A DNA stretch of 64,000 nt from Sphingobacteriaceae bacterium (GTDB taxonomy: Bacteria > Bacteroidota > Bacteroidia > B-17B0 > Aurantibacillaceae): positions 124,001-188,000 of the forward strand of contig JADJXI010000017.1 in the NCBI GenBank assembly GCA_016715905.1, given 5' to 3'. Position numbers and translations under genes: made by a program. The notes beneath the pieces are model-generated. The model saw only the letters and a program-made list of their open reading frames with translations, did not search any database and was not told the origin of the DNA. Positions within the stretch are counted from its first letter, which is position 1, and each line of letters begins with the position of its first letter. Positions 43,447-51,279 of the stretch are shown piece by piece.

Positions 43447-43821
43447 TTACTTTTTGATGGATTTAATGCCTTGTAAGGCTAAATAAATAATTAAGGTTAA
43501 CCAGCCTAATGGATAGGGTAAAATTAAAAGTCCCCACCACATATTTAAGTTTTGTGGACCCAATCCTCCAAAAGAAGAAATAATAAAAAGTGCGGCCACA
43601 CCAAATAAAATACTAAGAAAGAGGATGAAGTAAATTTTAAAATTTGAGGCGTGCATTAATTTAGCGTGCAAAAAAAGTAAACCCGCTCCAATAGTGATTA
43701 GAATAGAACCTTCCATAGGATCCAGGGCGCCAAATATAACTGTGAATACGCCCAAATACTTTAACCACTTTATCCAACTAGGAATTGAAACTTTTTGCAT
43801 TGCATTTTCCATTAGGCTCAA
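43447..43821 (-). CDS. small hypothetical membrane protein
   Basis: 124 residues with three to four membrane segments (WLKYLGVFTVIFGALDPMEG; ILITIGAGLLFLHAKLM; FILFLSILFGVAALFIISSF; GWLTLIIYLALQGI). I do not recognise a family. The start is ambiguous among three nearby Met codons (43821, 43812, 43800). It lies 83 bases upstream of the large TANFOR-like gene on the same strand, so it could be in the same transcript, although the gap is long enough for a separate promoter. Confidence 0.6.
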   Translation of the reverse strand: MSLMENAMQKVSIPSWIKWLKYLGVFTVIFGALDPMEGSILITIGAGLLFLHAKLMHASNFKIYFILFLSILFGVAALFIISSFGGLGPQNLNMWWGLLILPYPLGWLTLIIYLALQGIKSIKK

Positions 43822-43919
43822 AGGTAAAAGCTATTTTATAGTCCGATTTTAGGATTAACGCAGTTTAACGCCATGAACGTGTTTAGACTGCTAAATAGCG
43901 TTAAAATTATTTGAAAAGG

Positions 43920-44798
43920 CTAATACTTTGCCCCGCCGGCACCAATATTTTCAATGGGATGCCAGGTGGTTTTTATTTCCTGTAAATCCATAATCAAATA
44001 CGGATTTTGATTTTCGGGTTTGGTCCAATCTTTGTTCCAAAAAAAAGTTCTCTTTACATTAAGCGATGCATTTTCACCAATACTTTTTATTTCTTCCTTA
44101 CTTTTTCGGCAATACACTGTAGCATTTACATCCATGTGTGAAGAAAAATGTGTGTGTAATTCTTTAGTGGTACCGGTAATAATATTCACCACGCCGGCCG
44201 GTAAATCAGAGGTAGCCAATACCTCGGCAAAACTGATGGCACAAAGCGGTAATTTTTCACTGGCTAAAACCACGCAGGTATTTCCGCCGGCAATCACCGG
44301 GCATATCACACTTATTAATCCAAGTAAGGTACTTTCTTCAGGAGCAATAACAGATATTACGCCCATAGGTTCAGGCACTGAAAAATTAAAGTGCGGTGTT
44401 GAAACCGGATTTACTGAACTGAATAATTGTTTGTATTTATCGCACCAACCCGCATAGTGTACTAAGCGGTCAACACTTTGTTTTACTTCTGCTTCAGCCG
44501 TTTTTTTGGGTATACCCATGCTTAACATTTCTTCAACAAACTGTGCTTTTCTGCCTTCCAGCATTTCAGCAATACGGTAAATTATTTGTGAGCGGTTAAA
44601 AGCGGCACGGGTACTCCAACTGTTAAATGCACTACGTGCAGCAACCACTGCATTCCGAAAATCTTTACGAGAGGATAGACAAATATTAGCAATGGTATTT
44701 TTTTTATTTTTCAGTTCATAATACCTTCCACTTTCCGTACGCGGAAACTGACCCCCAATATAAATTTTATAGGTTTTTAGTATTTCTATTCTGTCCAT
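43920..44798 (-). CDS. truncated aldehyde-dehydrogenase-family protein lacking the catalytic half
   Basis: 292 residues, against about 480 for a complete ALDH. It keeps the N-terminal part and NAD-binding fold (KIYIGGQFPRTESGRYYELK; SAFNSWSTRAAFNRSQIIYR; PMGVISVIAPEES; CPVIAGGNTCVVLASEKLPL; LPAGVVNIITG). It ends before the catalytic Cys loop, finishing with a short family-specific tail (LIMDLQEIKTTWHPIENIGA). Proteins of this short type occur in Bacteroidota, as I recall next to a full ALDH; no complete ALDH is seen here. It may be a structural or regulatory partner. No frameshift is visible, so it looks like a stable short form. Confidence 0.78.
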   Translation of the reverse strand: MDRIEILKTYKIYIGGQFPRTESGRYYELKNKKNTIANICLSSRKDFRNAVVAARSAFNSWSTRAAFNRSQIIYRIAEMLEGRKAQFVEEMLSMGIPKKTAEAEVKQSVDRLVHYAGWCDKYKQLFSSVNPVSTPHFNFSVPEPMGVISVIAPEESTLLGLISVICPVIAGGNTCVVLASEKLPLCAISFAEVLATSDLPAGVVNIITGTTKELHTHFSSHMDVNATVYCRKSKEEIKSIGENASLNVKRTFFWNKDWTKPENQNPYLIMDLQEIKTTWHPIENIGAGGAKY

Positions 44799-44987
44799 GG
44801 TTTATTGAATAAGTAAATATAATAAGTTATAGCGACATGGCAATTCCAAATATTGACCGAATAAGCAAGCCATTTAAGATTGAGGGCTTACTAGTCCTGT
44901 TTTTTTATTTAATAGAAAAAGTAATTAAAGGGATGATCATCCGATTTGTAATGCTGAGCTGACAAGGCAAAATTAAAAACTCAATAC

Positions 44988-45031
44988 TTTCTCTTTCTTT
45001 TCTTTCTTGATAAAGAAAAGAAACAAAAGAA
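44988..45031. repeat. pyrimidine/purine hairpin repeat
   Basis: A run of C/T (TTTCTCTTTCTTTTCTTTCTT) is followed after GAT by a run of G/A (AAAGAAAAGAAACAAAAGAAA) and can fold back on itself. Similar hairpins are common dispersed repeats in Bacteroidota. It carries no coding signal. Confidence 0.6.
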
Positions 45032-45081
45032 ATCAAGCCTTCAAGGCAATTCTTAAATTTTGATATAAATTTTTTATTGTC

Positions 45082-45130
45082 GCCACGAAGGCGTCATACT
45101 GCGTTTATGTATATTTGACGCTGACGTGGC
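45082..45130. repeat. hairpin-forming inverted repeat
   Basis: GCCAC...GGCGTCA pairs with TGACGC...GTGGC, giving a two-step stem with a ~20-base AT-rich loop. It is inside the gene-free stretch, not followed by a T run, so it is not an ordinary terminator. Confidence 0.6.
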
Positions 45131-45387
45131 TCCGTAATTTTAATAGTGCTAAATAGTTTAATGCTTAAATAAAATCTAAAATTACCCGCAGAAAAATTTA
45201 TCTCAAAATTCTTAACAGAATTTCCTTGAGGGCGATAATATTCATTTTCAAGCTTTTTTTTCATCGCGGCGGATTTATCAAGAAAAAATAAAACTATTTA
45301 TTATTTCATGACAAAATCGTCATTATAATTGCTTGTTTTGGTGATAAATTAAATTGAAGCATTGACACCACCTCTGCATGTATCGGT

Positions 45388-45530
45388 ATGACAAAAACGA
45401 GTTTTGCGTGAGGGATAGAAGCGAAAATCCTTTTGTGAGGAACGAACAAAAGATTGCAGCGAATAGCCCGACCCCCAATAGTAAAACGTTAATTGAACAT
45501 AAACAAAATCGTTTTACGTATTGGGGGGCA
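45388..45530. repeat. dispersed structured element (GCGTGAGGGATAGAAGC type)
   Basis: Starts ATGACAAAAACGAGTTTTGC, continues GCGTGAGGGATAGAAGCG, then has two hairpins. AATCCTTTTGT/ACAAAAGATT is at 45426-45455. CCCCCAATAGTAAAACG/CGTTTTACGTATTGGGGG is at 45472-45528, with a stem of about 17 pairs. The linker AGATTGCAGCGAATAGCCCGAC between them is a string I associate with dispersed non-coding repeats of this phylum. Whether it is transcribed is unknown. Confidence 0.65.
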
Positions 45531-45680
45531 CGCCCAAATAAAAATTCCACCAAAAACATTATTATTCCCTACCCCATTTCGCGTGATTTATGTCCAAACA
45601 TTAAAACGTTTAACAGATTTTAAAACATTTCATGTAACAAAATAAGCCTGTGCTTCGTCAAACTACTAAAACCCTATATT

Positions 45681-46004
45681 ATGAAAAATATAATTTTAAT
45701 TACGGCCTTACTAATTACCGGTTTAGGAATTTTAAAAGGCCACAACGGAAAAGAACACGAATCGATCATGGAAAAAATTCGTAAAAACATTAACCTGTCG
45801 GAACAAGCCCAGGGTAAACAATCATCTATACAAGTAAATGTATTGTTTAAAGTAAATGAAAGCGGTCAGGTGATTGAGGCCAATGCGCAAACAGAAAATA
45901 AACAAGTTAAAAAAGAATTGGAAGAGCAGTTTCTTAAACTTAGTTTTAACGGCTTAAAAGCTTGTGTAACTAATACCGCACCTATTCGTTTTACAATTTA
46001 TTAG
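45681..46004 (+). CDS. small secreted TonB-C-like protein
   Basis: 107 residues with an N-terminal hydrophobic signal (MKNIILITALLITGLGILKG). The single domain runs IQVNVLFKVNESGQVIEANA ... LEEQFLKLSF ... APIRFTIY. This resembles the C-terminal domain of TonB energy transducers, but without the membrane anchor and Pro-rich linker, so it is unlikely to be a working TonB. It precedes recA on the same strand with 215 bases between, across palindromes. The function is unknown. Confidence 0.6.
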   Translation: MKNIILITALLITGLGILKGHNGKEHESIMEKIRKNINLSEQAQGKQSSIQVNVLFKVNESGQVIEANAQTENKQVKKELEEQFLKLSFNGLKACVTNTAPIRFTIY

Positions 46005-46052
46005 GCGCTGGAAGCCTTGCGGCACTAGGCTTTTACAGCTTTTAACAATTTA

Positions 46053-46098
46053 GCTACAAATTGTAGCAAGGCTTTGCTACTTTCTGCATATACCTTTG
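46053..46098 (+). promoter_or_regulatory. candidate recA promoter/operator with overlapping palindromes
   Basis: GCTACAAATTGTAGC (46053-46067) is a perfect palindrome. GTAGCAAGGCTTTGCTAC (46063-46080) is a 6-6-6 inverted repeat sharing the GTAGC arm. Immediately downstream is TACCTTTG (46091-46098), a -7 promoter match. The second palindrome covers the expected -33 position. A repressor such as LexA could bind here, but no known LexA box of this phylum is matched. Confidence 0.5.
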
Positions 46099-46107
46099 TT
46101 GTGCACT

Positions 46108-46190
46108 AGTTAAGGTAAACTGAGTGAAAAGAAGTGAAGGGGAAGTAAACAGTTTATCTTAACTTAAGCACAAAACCGATGAGCGGTTTT
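46108..46190 (+). ncRNA. structured 5' leader of recA
   Basis: Downstream of the putative promoter the leader can form a long hairpin: AGTTAAGGTAAACTG (46108-46122) with CAGTTTATCTTAACT (46150-46164), 15 pairs including one G-T, around a purine-rich 27-base loop (GTGAAAAGAAGTGAAGGGGA). A second small hairpin AAAACCG/CGGTTTT follows (46172-46190). No T run follows, so it does not look like a terminator. It might control recA mRNA stability or translation. Confidence 0.5.
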
Positions 46191-46219
46191 ATTAAAGGAA
46201 AAAAATAAAAAATAAATAT

Positions 46220-47269
46220 ATGGCTAGAAAAAATGCAGAAGATCTTATGGAAGAGGAGATCAACAAAACGGTAAACGCCGAAAAATTAAAGGCTCTTCAA
46301 TTAACTTTAGATAAGTTAGAAAAAACCTATGGTAAAGGTACCATCATGAAATTGGGCGACAGCCAGGTAGAACACATTGAAGCAATTAGTACAGGCTCTT
46401 TAGGTTTGGATATTGCTTTAGGTATTGGGGGATTACCAAAAGGGCGCGTAGTAGAAATATACGGACCTGAATCATCCGGTAAAACTACGTTGGCCATACA
46501 CGCTATTGCTAACGTGCAAAAAACAGGAGGCATTGCCGCCATTATTGATGCGGAACATGCTTTCGACAGATTTTATGCTGAGAAGCTGGGTGTAAATACC
46601 GAGAATCTTTTAATATCACAACCTGATAATGGAGAACAGGCTTTAGAAATTGCCGATAATTTAATACGAAGTGGTGCTGTAGATTTAGTGGTGATTGATT
46701 CGGTTGCGGCCTTAACGCCCAAAGCTGAAATTGAAGGAGAGATGGGTGACAGCAGAATGGGATTGCAGGCGAGATTAATGAGCCAGGCTTTGCGTAAGTT
46801 AACGGGCACCATTAATAAAACAGGATGCTGCTGTATATTTATTAATCAGTTACGCGAAAAAATTGGAATCATGTTTGGGAATCCGGAAACAACAACCGGT
46901 GGAAATGCATTGAAGTTTTACGCATCGGTACGTTTGGATATTCGCAGAATTTCACAAATTAAAGATGGAGAAACCGTAAGTGGTAACCGCGCCAGAGTAA
47001 AAGTAATTAAGAACAAGGTGGCTCCCCCTTTCCGCATGGCGGAGTTCGATATTATTTTTGGAGAAGGAATTAGTAAGGTTGGAGAAATAATTGATATTGG
47101 AGTAGAAAAAGGAATAATTAAAAAATCGGGATCGTGGTTTAGTTATGACGATACTAAATTAGGACAGGGAAGAGAGTCGGTTAAAGCTTTATTTATTGAA
47201 AACCCGGATTTAGCCGAAGAGATAGAAAATAAAATTAAAGAGGCGCTGAAAGCAGAAGCGGCCGGATAA
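46220..47269 (+). CDS. recA: recombinase RecA
   Basis: 349 residues, typical length. The core begins LQLTLDKLEKTYGKGTIMKL. Walker A is GPESSGKTT, followed by IIDAEHAFD (the alanine-histidine segment common in this phylum), Walker B LVVIDSVAAL, loop L1 EGEMGDSRMGLQARLMSQAL and loop L2 around FGNPETTTGGNALKFYASVR. RecA coats single-stranded DNA and drives strand exchange and SOS signalling. It is a single gene with its own leader and terminator. The palindromes upstream may place it under damage control. Confidence 0.97.
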   Translation: MARKNAEDLMEEEINKTVNAEKLKALQLTLDKLEKTYGKGTIMKLGDSQVEHIEAISTGSLGLDIALGIGGLPKGRVVEIYGPESSGKTTLAIHAIANVQKTGGIAAIIDAEHAFDRFYAEKLGVNTENLLISQPDNGEQALEIADNLIRSGAVDLVVIDSVAALTPKAEIEGEMGDSRMGLQARLMSQALRKLTGTINKTGCCCIFINQLREKIGIMFGNPETTTGGNALKFYASVRLDIRRISQIKDGETVSGNRARVKVIKNKVAPPFRMAEFDIIFGEGISKVGEIIDIGVEKGIIKKSGSWFSYDDTKLGQGRESVKALFIENPDLAEEIENKIKEALKAEAAG

Positions 47270-47279
47270 AAACTTAGGG

Positions 47280-47331
47280 GCGGTTAGCTGCGGGAAGATG
47301 CGTAGCGTTAGAATAGCTAACCGCTTTTTTT
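47280..47331 (+). terminator. terminator of recA
   Basis: GCGGTTAGCT (47280-47289) pairs with AGCTAACCGC (47315-47324), ten perfect pairs with a 25-base loop, followed by TTTTTTT. It starts 11 bases after the recA stop. Confidence 0.82.
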
Positions 47332-47389
47332 GCCAATTGAGTTTTAAAAATTCTCATTCAATAAAAATTTTTGGTTTTGATTTGATTTG

Positions 47390-47421
47390 AAAAAAACCAC
47401 GGTGAGGGCCGTGGTTTTTTT
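47390..47421 (+). terminator. second terminator-like hairpin downstream of recA
   Basis: AAAAAAACCACGG and CCGTGGTTTTTTT form a perfect 13-pair stem around a six-base loop, followed by TGGG. It is only ~60 bases after the first recA terminator, with no gene between. It could be a back-up terminator, or stop transcription arriving from the right. Confidence 0.78.
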
Positions 47422-47625
47422 GGGTTTGGTTCAAAATTATTTTTATTAATAAGTAGTTGATAAGACTACTGTATTAAAAAATTAGAAGTGAATAAGAGAA
47501 AGTAAATTTGCATAGAAGTGGAAATGAGCAAATTAATAGGCTGTAACAAGCTATAAGATGTGTGAAATCCTTCATGATTTATAAACTTGGTAATTCAATC
47601 GATTCAATTCAAATATGGTAAATAA

Positions 47626-47997
47626 ATCCCCCTAGAATTAGTTCAAGGTGTTTTATTGCATCTTTCTGTGAATACAGGAAAATACAAAGCAATTAATCAA
47701 TGGGCAAATGAATTAAGTCTTCAAATACATGAAGCAGAAAGTGCATTTATTAGATTGGAAGAAGACGGATATGTTGACAAATATAAATTAGGCGAAAGGC
47801 CAAGACTTGGATCTGCAAGACAGGACGTCTATGGATTTAAAATCTCAAATAAAGGAGAAGAGTATTTAAGTAAAGGCGGTTATCTTAAAAAAGAGAACTG
47901 GTTAATAAAGAACGACTTTACAAACTTAAAATGGATTATCAGTACTTTATTAGCAATTTTTGCTATTATTTTAAATTTCCTGAAAAAACCACATTAA
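47626..47997 (+). CDS. winged-helix-like protein with C-terminal membrane segment, start unclear
   Basis: The frame is open from 47626, but there is no ATG; the earliest usual codon is TTG at 47656, giving 113 residues. The sequence looks like a winged-helix fold (INQWANELSLQIHEAESAFI ... EEDGYVDKYKLGERPRLG ... YGFKISNKGEEYLSKGGY), followed by a membrane segment (WIISTLLAIFAIILNFL). The N-terminus may have been lost, which would make it a remnant. It opens the accessory patch downstream of recA. The function is unknown. Confidence 0.5.
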   Translation: MPLELVQGVLLHLSVNTGKYKAINQWANELSLQIHEAESAFIRLEEDGYVDKYKLGERPRLGSARQDVYGFKISNKGEEYLSKGGYLKKENWLIKNDFTNLKWIISTLLAIFAIILNFLKKPH

Positions 47998-48032
47998 AAG
48001 ATGAATTTTATTTTGAACTGAACCTAACCACA

Positions 48033-48227
48033 ATGAAAAAAATTCAATTCAACTTCTCAGACTTTGAAAACGGTTCCCTGCAAGCATCTAGGAAGAGACT
48101 AAAAAACTTTATTGGTGTTTTGAATATTGCAAATGCAAAAAATGTATTTGTGGTAAATGACTCTAAATTAATTGGTCGTAAAATTGTAGAAAACATATTT
48201 AATAAAACATTAAATTTAAGAGGCTAA
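48033..48227 (+). CDS. small hypothetical protein
   Basis: 64 residues from the Met at 48033 (MKKIQFNFSDFENGSLQASR); the frame is open further upstream, but that part overlaps the preceding gene. It is basic, with the segment NVFVVNDSKLIGRKIVENIF. No signal peptide, membrane segment or known family. It lies between the winged-helix-like gene and the RhuM-like gene and may be a decayed accessory gene. Confidence 0.4.
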   Translation: MKKIQFNFSDFENGSLQASRKRLKNFIGVLNIANAKNVFVVNDSKLIGRKIVENIFNKTLNLRG

Positions 48228-48411
48228 ACAAGCGTTTCCAATGGTTGAATTTTAGACCCAATGTTTGTGTTATTGCAATTATAAGAAATAAATTTAGATT
48301 AAATACTATTTACAAATACGAGCAAAATTAAAGCAAGATCAAGAAGAAAAAATGTATTAAATATAAACGATTTTGTTTATACAAAATTTCTTTAACTTAG
48401 AATTAGACTTT

Positions 48412-49449
48412 ATGGCAAAATCTACACCAAATCAATCTGATTTCATAATCTACACTTCACAAGATGGCGAAGTACGAGTTGATGTATTCGTTAATGATGA
48501 AACAGTGTGGCTTACTCAAAAGGCAATGTCACATCTGTTTGGATGTAGCTCTGATAATATTTCACTTCATTTAAAAAATATTTTTAAAGAAGGTGAATTA
48601 GATAAGGAATCAGTTACCGAGGAATTCTCGGCAACTGCATCTGATGGTAAAAATTATAAAACCCATTTTTATAATCTTGACGCCATAATTGCTATCGGTT
48701 ACAGAGTAAACTCTAAACAAGCAACTCAATTCCGTATTTGGGCTACCAAGACATTAAAAGAATTTATTATTAAAGGATTTGTTCTAGACGACAAACGATT
48801 AAAACAAGGTGGTCAGGTATTTGGCAAAGATTACTTTGAAGAATTACTGGAGAGAATTCGGGAAATCCGAGCCTCAGAAAGAAGATTTTATCAAAAAATA
48901 ACCGATATATATGCTCAATGTAGTATTGATTACGATTATAAATCAGATTTAACTTTAAACTTTTATAAAACCGTTCAAAATAAATTTCATTGGGCAGTTA
49001 CCGGAAATACAGCGGCAGAAATTATTGAAAAAAGAGCAAACGCTGAAAACCCGAATATGGGATTAACTACTTGGAAGAATTCACCTGACGGAAAAATTCT
49101 GAAGTCAGATACAAACATTGCAAAAAACTATTTATCGGAAAAGGAAATAAGTGAATTAAACAGACTTGTCGAATTATACTTGAATTTTGCTGAATTACAA
49201 GCAGAAAGAAATATTCCAATGAAAATGAATGAGTGGATTGAAGCATTGGATTCGTTTTTAAAAATTAATCGTTATGATTTATTGAATAATCCGGGAAAAA
49301 TATCACACGAAATAGCCATTAAAAAAGCTGAATCAGAATATTTAAAATTCAGAAAGATTCAAGACCAAAAATTTATTTCTGACTTTGATAAAGAGGTAAA
49401 AAAATTAAAAAGAAAAAATGAGAAACCCAAGAATAGTCTTAAAAGATGA
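48412..49449 (+). CDS. RhuM-family protein
   Basis: 345 residues from MAKSTPNQSDFIIYTSQDGE; the ATG at 48373 would add 13 unrelated residues. The family pattern is clear: RVDVFVNDETVWLTQKAMSH (DNA-binding-like helix), EGELDKESVTEEFSATASDG, FYNLDAIIAIGYRVNSKQAT and FRIWATKTLKEFIIKGF. RhuM proteins were first noted on a Salmonella pathogenicity island and are scattered by horizontal transfer, often near restriction-modification or toxin genes. The biochemical role is unsettled. Here no partner is recognised, and neighbours are short and atypical, which suggests an acquired and partly eroded patch. Confidence 0.82.
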   Translation: MAKSTPNQSDFIIYTSQDGEVRVDVFVNDETVWLTQKAMSHLFGCSSDNISLHLKNIFKEGELDKESVTEEFSATASDGKNYKTHFYNLDAIIAIGYRVNSKQATQFRIWATKTLKEFIIKGFVLDDKRLKQGGQVFGKDYFEELLERIREIRASERRFYQKITDIYAQCSIDYDYKSDLTLNFYKTVQNKFHWAVTGNTAAEIIEKRANAENPNMGLTTWKNSPDGKILKSDTNIAKNYLSEKEISELNRLVELYLNFAELQAERNIPMKMNEWIEALDSFLKINRYDLLNNPGKISHEIAIKKAESEYLKFRKIQDQKFISDFDKEVKKLKRKNEKPKNSLKR

Positions 49450-49546
49450 ACTTATGTCTATCGGCATTTTCGAAACCACTGATAAAAGCTCATTAAAAAA
49501 TTCATATTTGGCGGAAAAATTTGAAAACTTGCTCCCAATTAAATAA
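49418..49546 (+). CDS. short ORF overlapping the end of the RhuM-like gene
   Basis: 42 codons starting MRNPRIVLKDELMSIGIFET and ending FENLLPIK, in another frame and overlapping the RhuM gene by 32 bases. It has the feel of a fragment of a larger accessory protein, but I cannot assign a family. It may not be expressed. Confidence 0.3.
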   Translation: MRNPRIVLKDELMSIGIFETTDKSSLKNSYLAEKFENLLPIK

Positions 49547-49668
49547 TAAAACAGCAATACTTAAAATAAATTTCAACTCGCTTGTACTTAAATTTCTTGT
49601 CTCAATTTATTTAGCCAATATAATTTCAGAATTTAAAAAAACAACAGGAATAAATAATTAAAAATTCA

Positions 49669-50244
49669 TTGAATAATATCCTTAAGCAAATAAAAATACT
49701 AGATAAACGTAAACTTTTAATTTATCTTTTTTCTTACGCTTTTTACCGGATAATCAATAACTTTTTTTCGTTTACCGTTCTTCACTTATTTCATGAAGAA
49801 AACTTTCAGGAAAACTGGTCGGATCATAGTGTGCCTTGCGGAACAACACCTCACGCCTTAATCCTTTCGTTTCAGGTTTTTAAAATAATATTATTCGTCT
49901 TTTTTATAAATTTCCTAATACGAAAACCCGAAGGCCTAGTAAAGGAATTTTTTATTGCTTATTTTATTTACGACTTAGTTTATATACTTTCATTTATTTG
50001 GGAATTAATACCCTTTCCATTTAACCTCAACACCTGGTGGACGCTCAATTCCAGTGGACAAATATTTCTTGCTCACTACTTTCGCTATCTCGATTTAATT
50101 TTTGCGGGACTTTGGTCCATAGCCCTTCTATTGGCGTTATTTAAGCACAACAAACTCTCTTTAAAATTTATGCTGATTCGACTTGTCCTCATTCCGATTT
50201 CCGTTCCGCTTATTTACCGGATAATATTTTATTTGGAAAATTGA
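49669..50244 (+). CDS. hypothetical multi-pass membrane protein
   Basis: 191 residues read from a TTG at 49669 (no ATG available in the open frame before it). There are about five membrane segments: LLIYLFSYAFYRIINNFF, FQVFKIILFVFFINFLI, FFIAYFIYDLVYILSFIWEL, YLDLIFAGLWSIALLLALF and LIRLVLIPISVPLIYRIIFY. No family recognised. The rare start codon and AT-rich setting suggest it belongs to the accessory patch, or that the true start is further inside. Confidence 0.5.
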   Translation: MNNILKQIKILDKRKLLIYLFSYAFYRIINNFFSFTVLHLFHEENFQENWSDHSVPCGTTPHALILSFQVFKIILFVFFINFLIRKPEGLVKEFFIAYFIYDLVYILSFIWELIPFPFNLNTWWTLNSSGQIFLAHYFRYLDLIFAGLWSIALLLALFKHNKLSLKFMLIRLVLIPISVPLIYRIIFYLEN

Positions 50245-50417
50245 TTTAACGAAATGACTCAAAAATTCAAAACTTAGTCTCTCCAAAAAATTAAGAAATT
50301 ATATTCTAATGTTTTCGTGCATGAATCCTCTTTCGATATACGCTTTATTAATTTTCATGAATTTATTTTTTTAAGGCCTAAATTTATTACCTTCATGTAA
50401 ACATTAACACGCAAACC

Positions 50418-50897
50418 ATGAATACCAAATTATCTTATTTACTGCTTGTAGTTGCTTTTTATTCTTGCAAGAAAAATAAACTAAAAAATGAATATGCTGC
50501 TTTTATTGGTAATTACACTTGGAGCTATACGATGTTAAATGATAATAATATTTTTAGTAATACCAGCACTTCGTTAACACCAAACACAACGGGTTATTCG
50601 GTTACATTCGAATTAAATGATAAAGGAGAAGCTATTTTTATGAAAAACGGAACGGTATTAACCAAAAATAAATACTCCATCACCGAAAAAGAAAGTTACT
50701 CGCCCGGAAATGCTAAAATTACCATTAAACTGAAAAGAAAAACCGGTGAGTTAAATATCTCCAAGGATAATTTAACCCTAAGACTTTCGGGAGATACCTT
50801 GCTCGGAATTGACGAATTTCCCTTTCCGGCCATTGACAAAGTTGATAATTACAAATCAGGCTATAGCCAAAACGAAAATAAATTCATAAAACAATAA
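50418..50897 (+). CDS. hypothetical lipoprotein
   Basis: 159 residues with a lipobox (VVAFYSC, Cys17). The mature part looks like a small beta-barrel or lipocalin-like fold: FIGNYTWSYTMLNDNN, TGYSVTFELNDKGEAIFMKN and ELNISKDNLTLRLSGDTLLG. This pattern is typical of small Bacteroidota surface lipoproteins of unknown role. The next gene starts eight bases after its stop on the same strand. Confidence 0.6.
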   Translation: MNTKLSYLLLVVAFYSCKKNKLKNEYAAFIGNYTWSYTMLNDNNIFSNTSTSLTPNTTGYSVTFELNDKGEAIFMKNGTVLTKNKYSITEKESYSPGNAKITIKLKRKTGELNISKDNLTLRLSGDTLLGIDEFPFPAIDKVDNYKSGYSQNENKFIKQ

Positions 50898-50905
50898 TAG
50901 ACAAA

Positions 50906-51274
50906 ATGGGCTCTCATGCACTTAATCTTGCTCTTCGTTTTATTTTAGAATTAACTGCGCTTTTTGCAATGGGTTATTGGGGGTATAAACAAAGCGATCA
51001 GTGGTATCGTTTCATCTTTGCTTTCGCCTTACCCTTGGCTTTTGCAATTGTTTGGGGAGTTTTTAATGTCCCTCAAGACCCCAGTCGTTCAGGCAATGCC
51101 CCGGTAGTAGTTAGCGGATTTGTTCGCTTACTTATAGAACTTTTTATTTTTACTTTCGCTGCCTTATTGATTTATAAATCCGGATTTGCTAAATACAGTA
51201 TCGTTTTCGGAATTATTGTACTATTTCATTATACTTTATCATACGATCGAATACTATGGCTTATTAAAAAATAA
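50906..51274 (+). CDS. YrdB-family (DUF2568) membrane protein
   Basis: 122 residues with four membrane helices. The conserved opening ALRFILELTALFAMGYWGYK and the AIVWGVFNVPQDPSRSG segment after helix 2 match the YrdB/DUF2568 family, followed by GFVRLLIELFIFTFAALLIY. The function is unknown. It lies between a lipoprotein gene (8-base gap) and an acetyltransferase gene (5-base gap), so the three are probably one transcript. Confidence 0.75.
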   Translation: MGSHALNLALRFILELTALFAMGYWGYKQSDQWYRFIFAFALPLAFAIVWGVFNVPQDPSRSGNAPVVVSGFVRLLIELFIFTFAALLIYKSGFAKYSIVFGIIVLFHYTLSYDRILWLIKK

Positions 51275-51279
51275 ATACT

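Larger units (their letters stand above)
44799..45680. other. 880-base gene-free stretch rich in extragenic palindromes
   Basis: No convincing gene is present: short ORFs here lie across palindromes and have no family signal. The stretch holds at least three structured elements, listed separately (44988-45031, 45082-45130, 45388-45530). Between them the DNA is AT-rich and featureless to my reading. Confidence 0.75.

Noticed and set aside
44799..45680. Short ORFs on both strands in the gene-free stretch
   Set aside because: They run across the palindromic elements, have no family signal and no plausible start context.
46172..46190. Terminator/attenuator in the recA leader
   Set aside because: The AAAACCG/CGGTTTT hairpin is followed by ATTAAAGG, not a T run.
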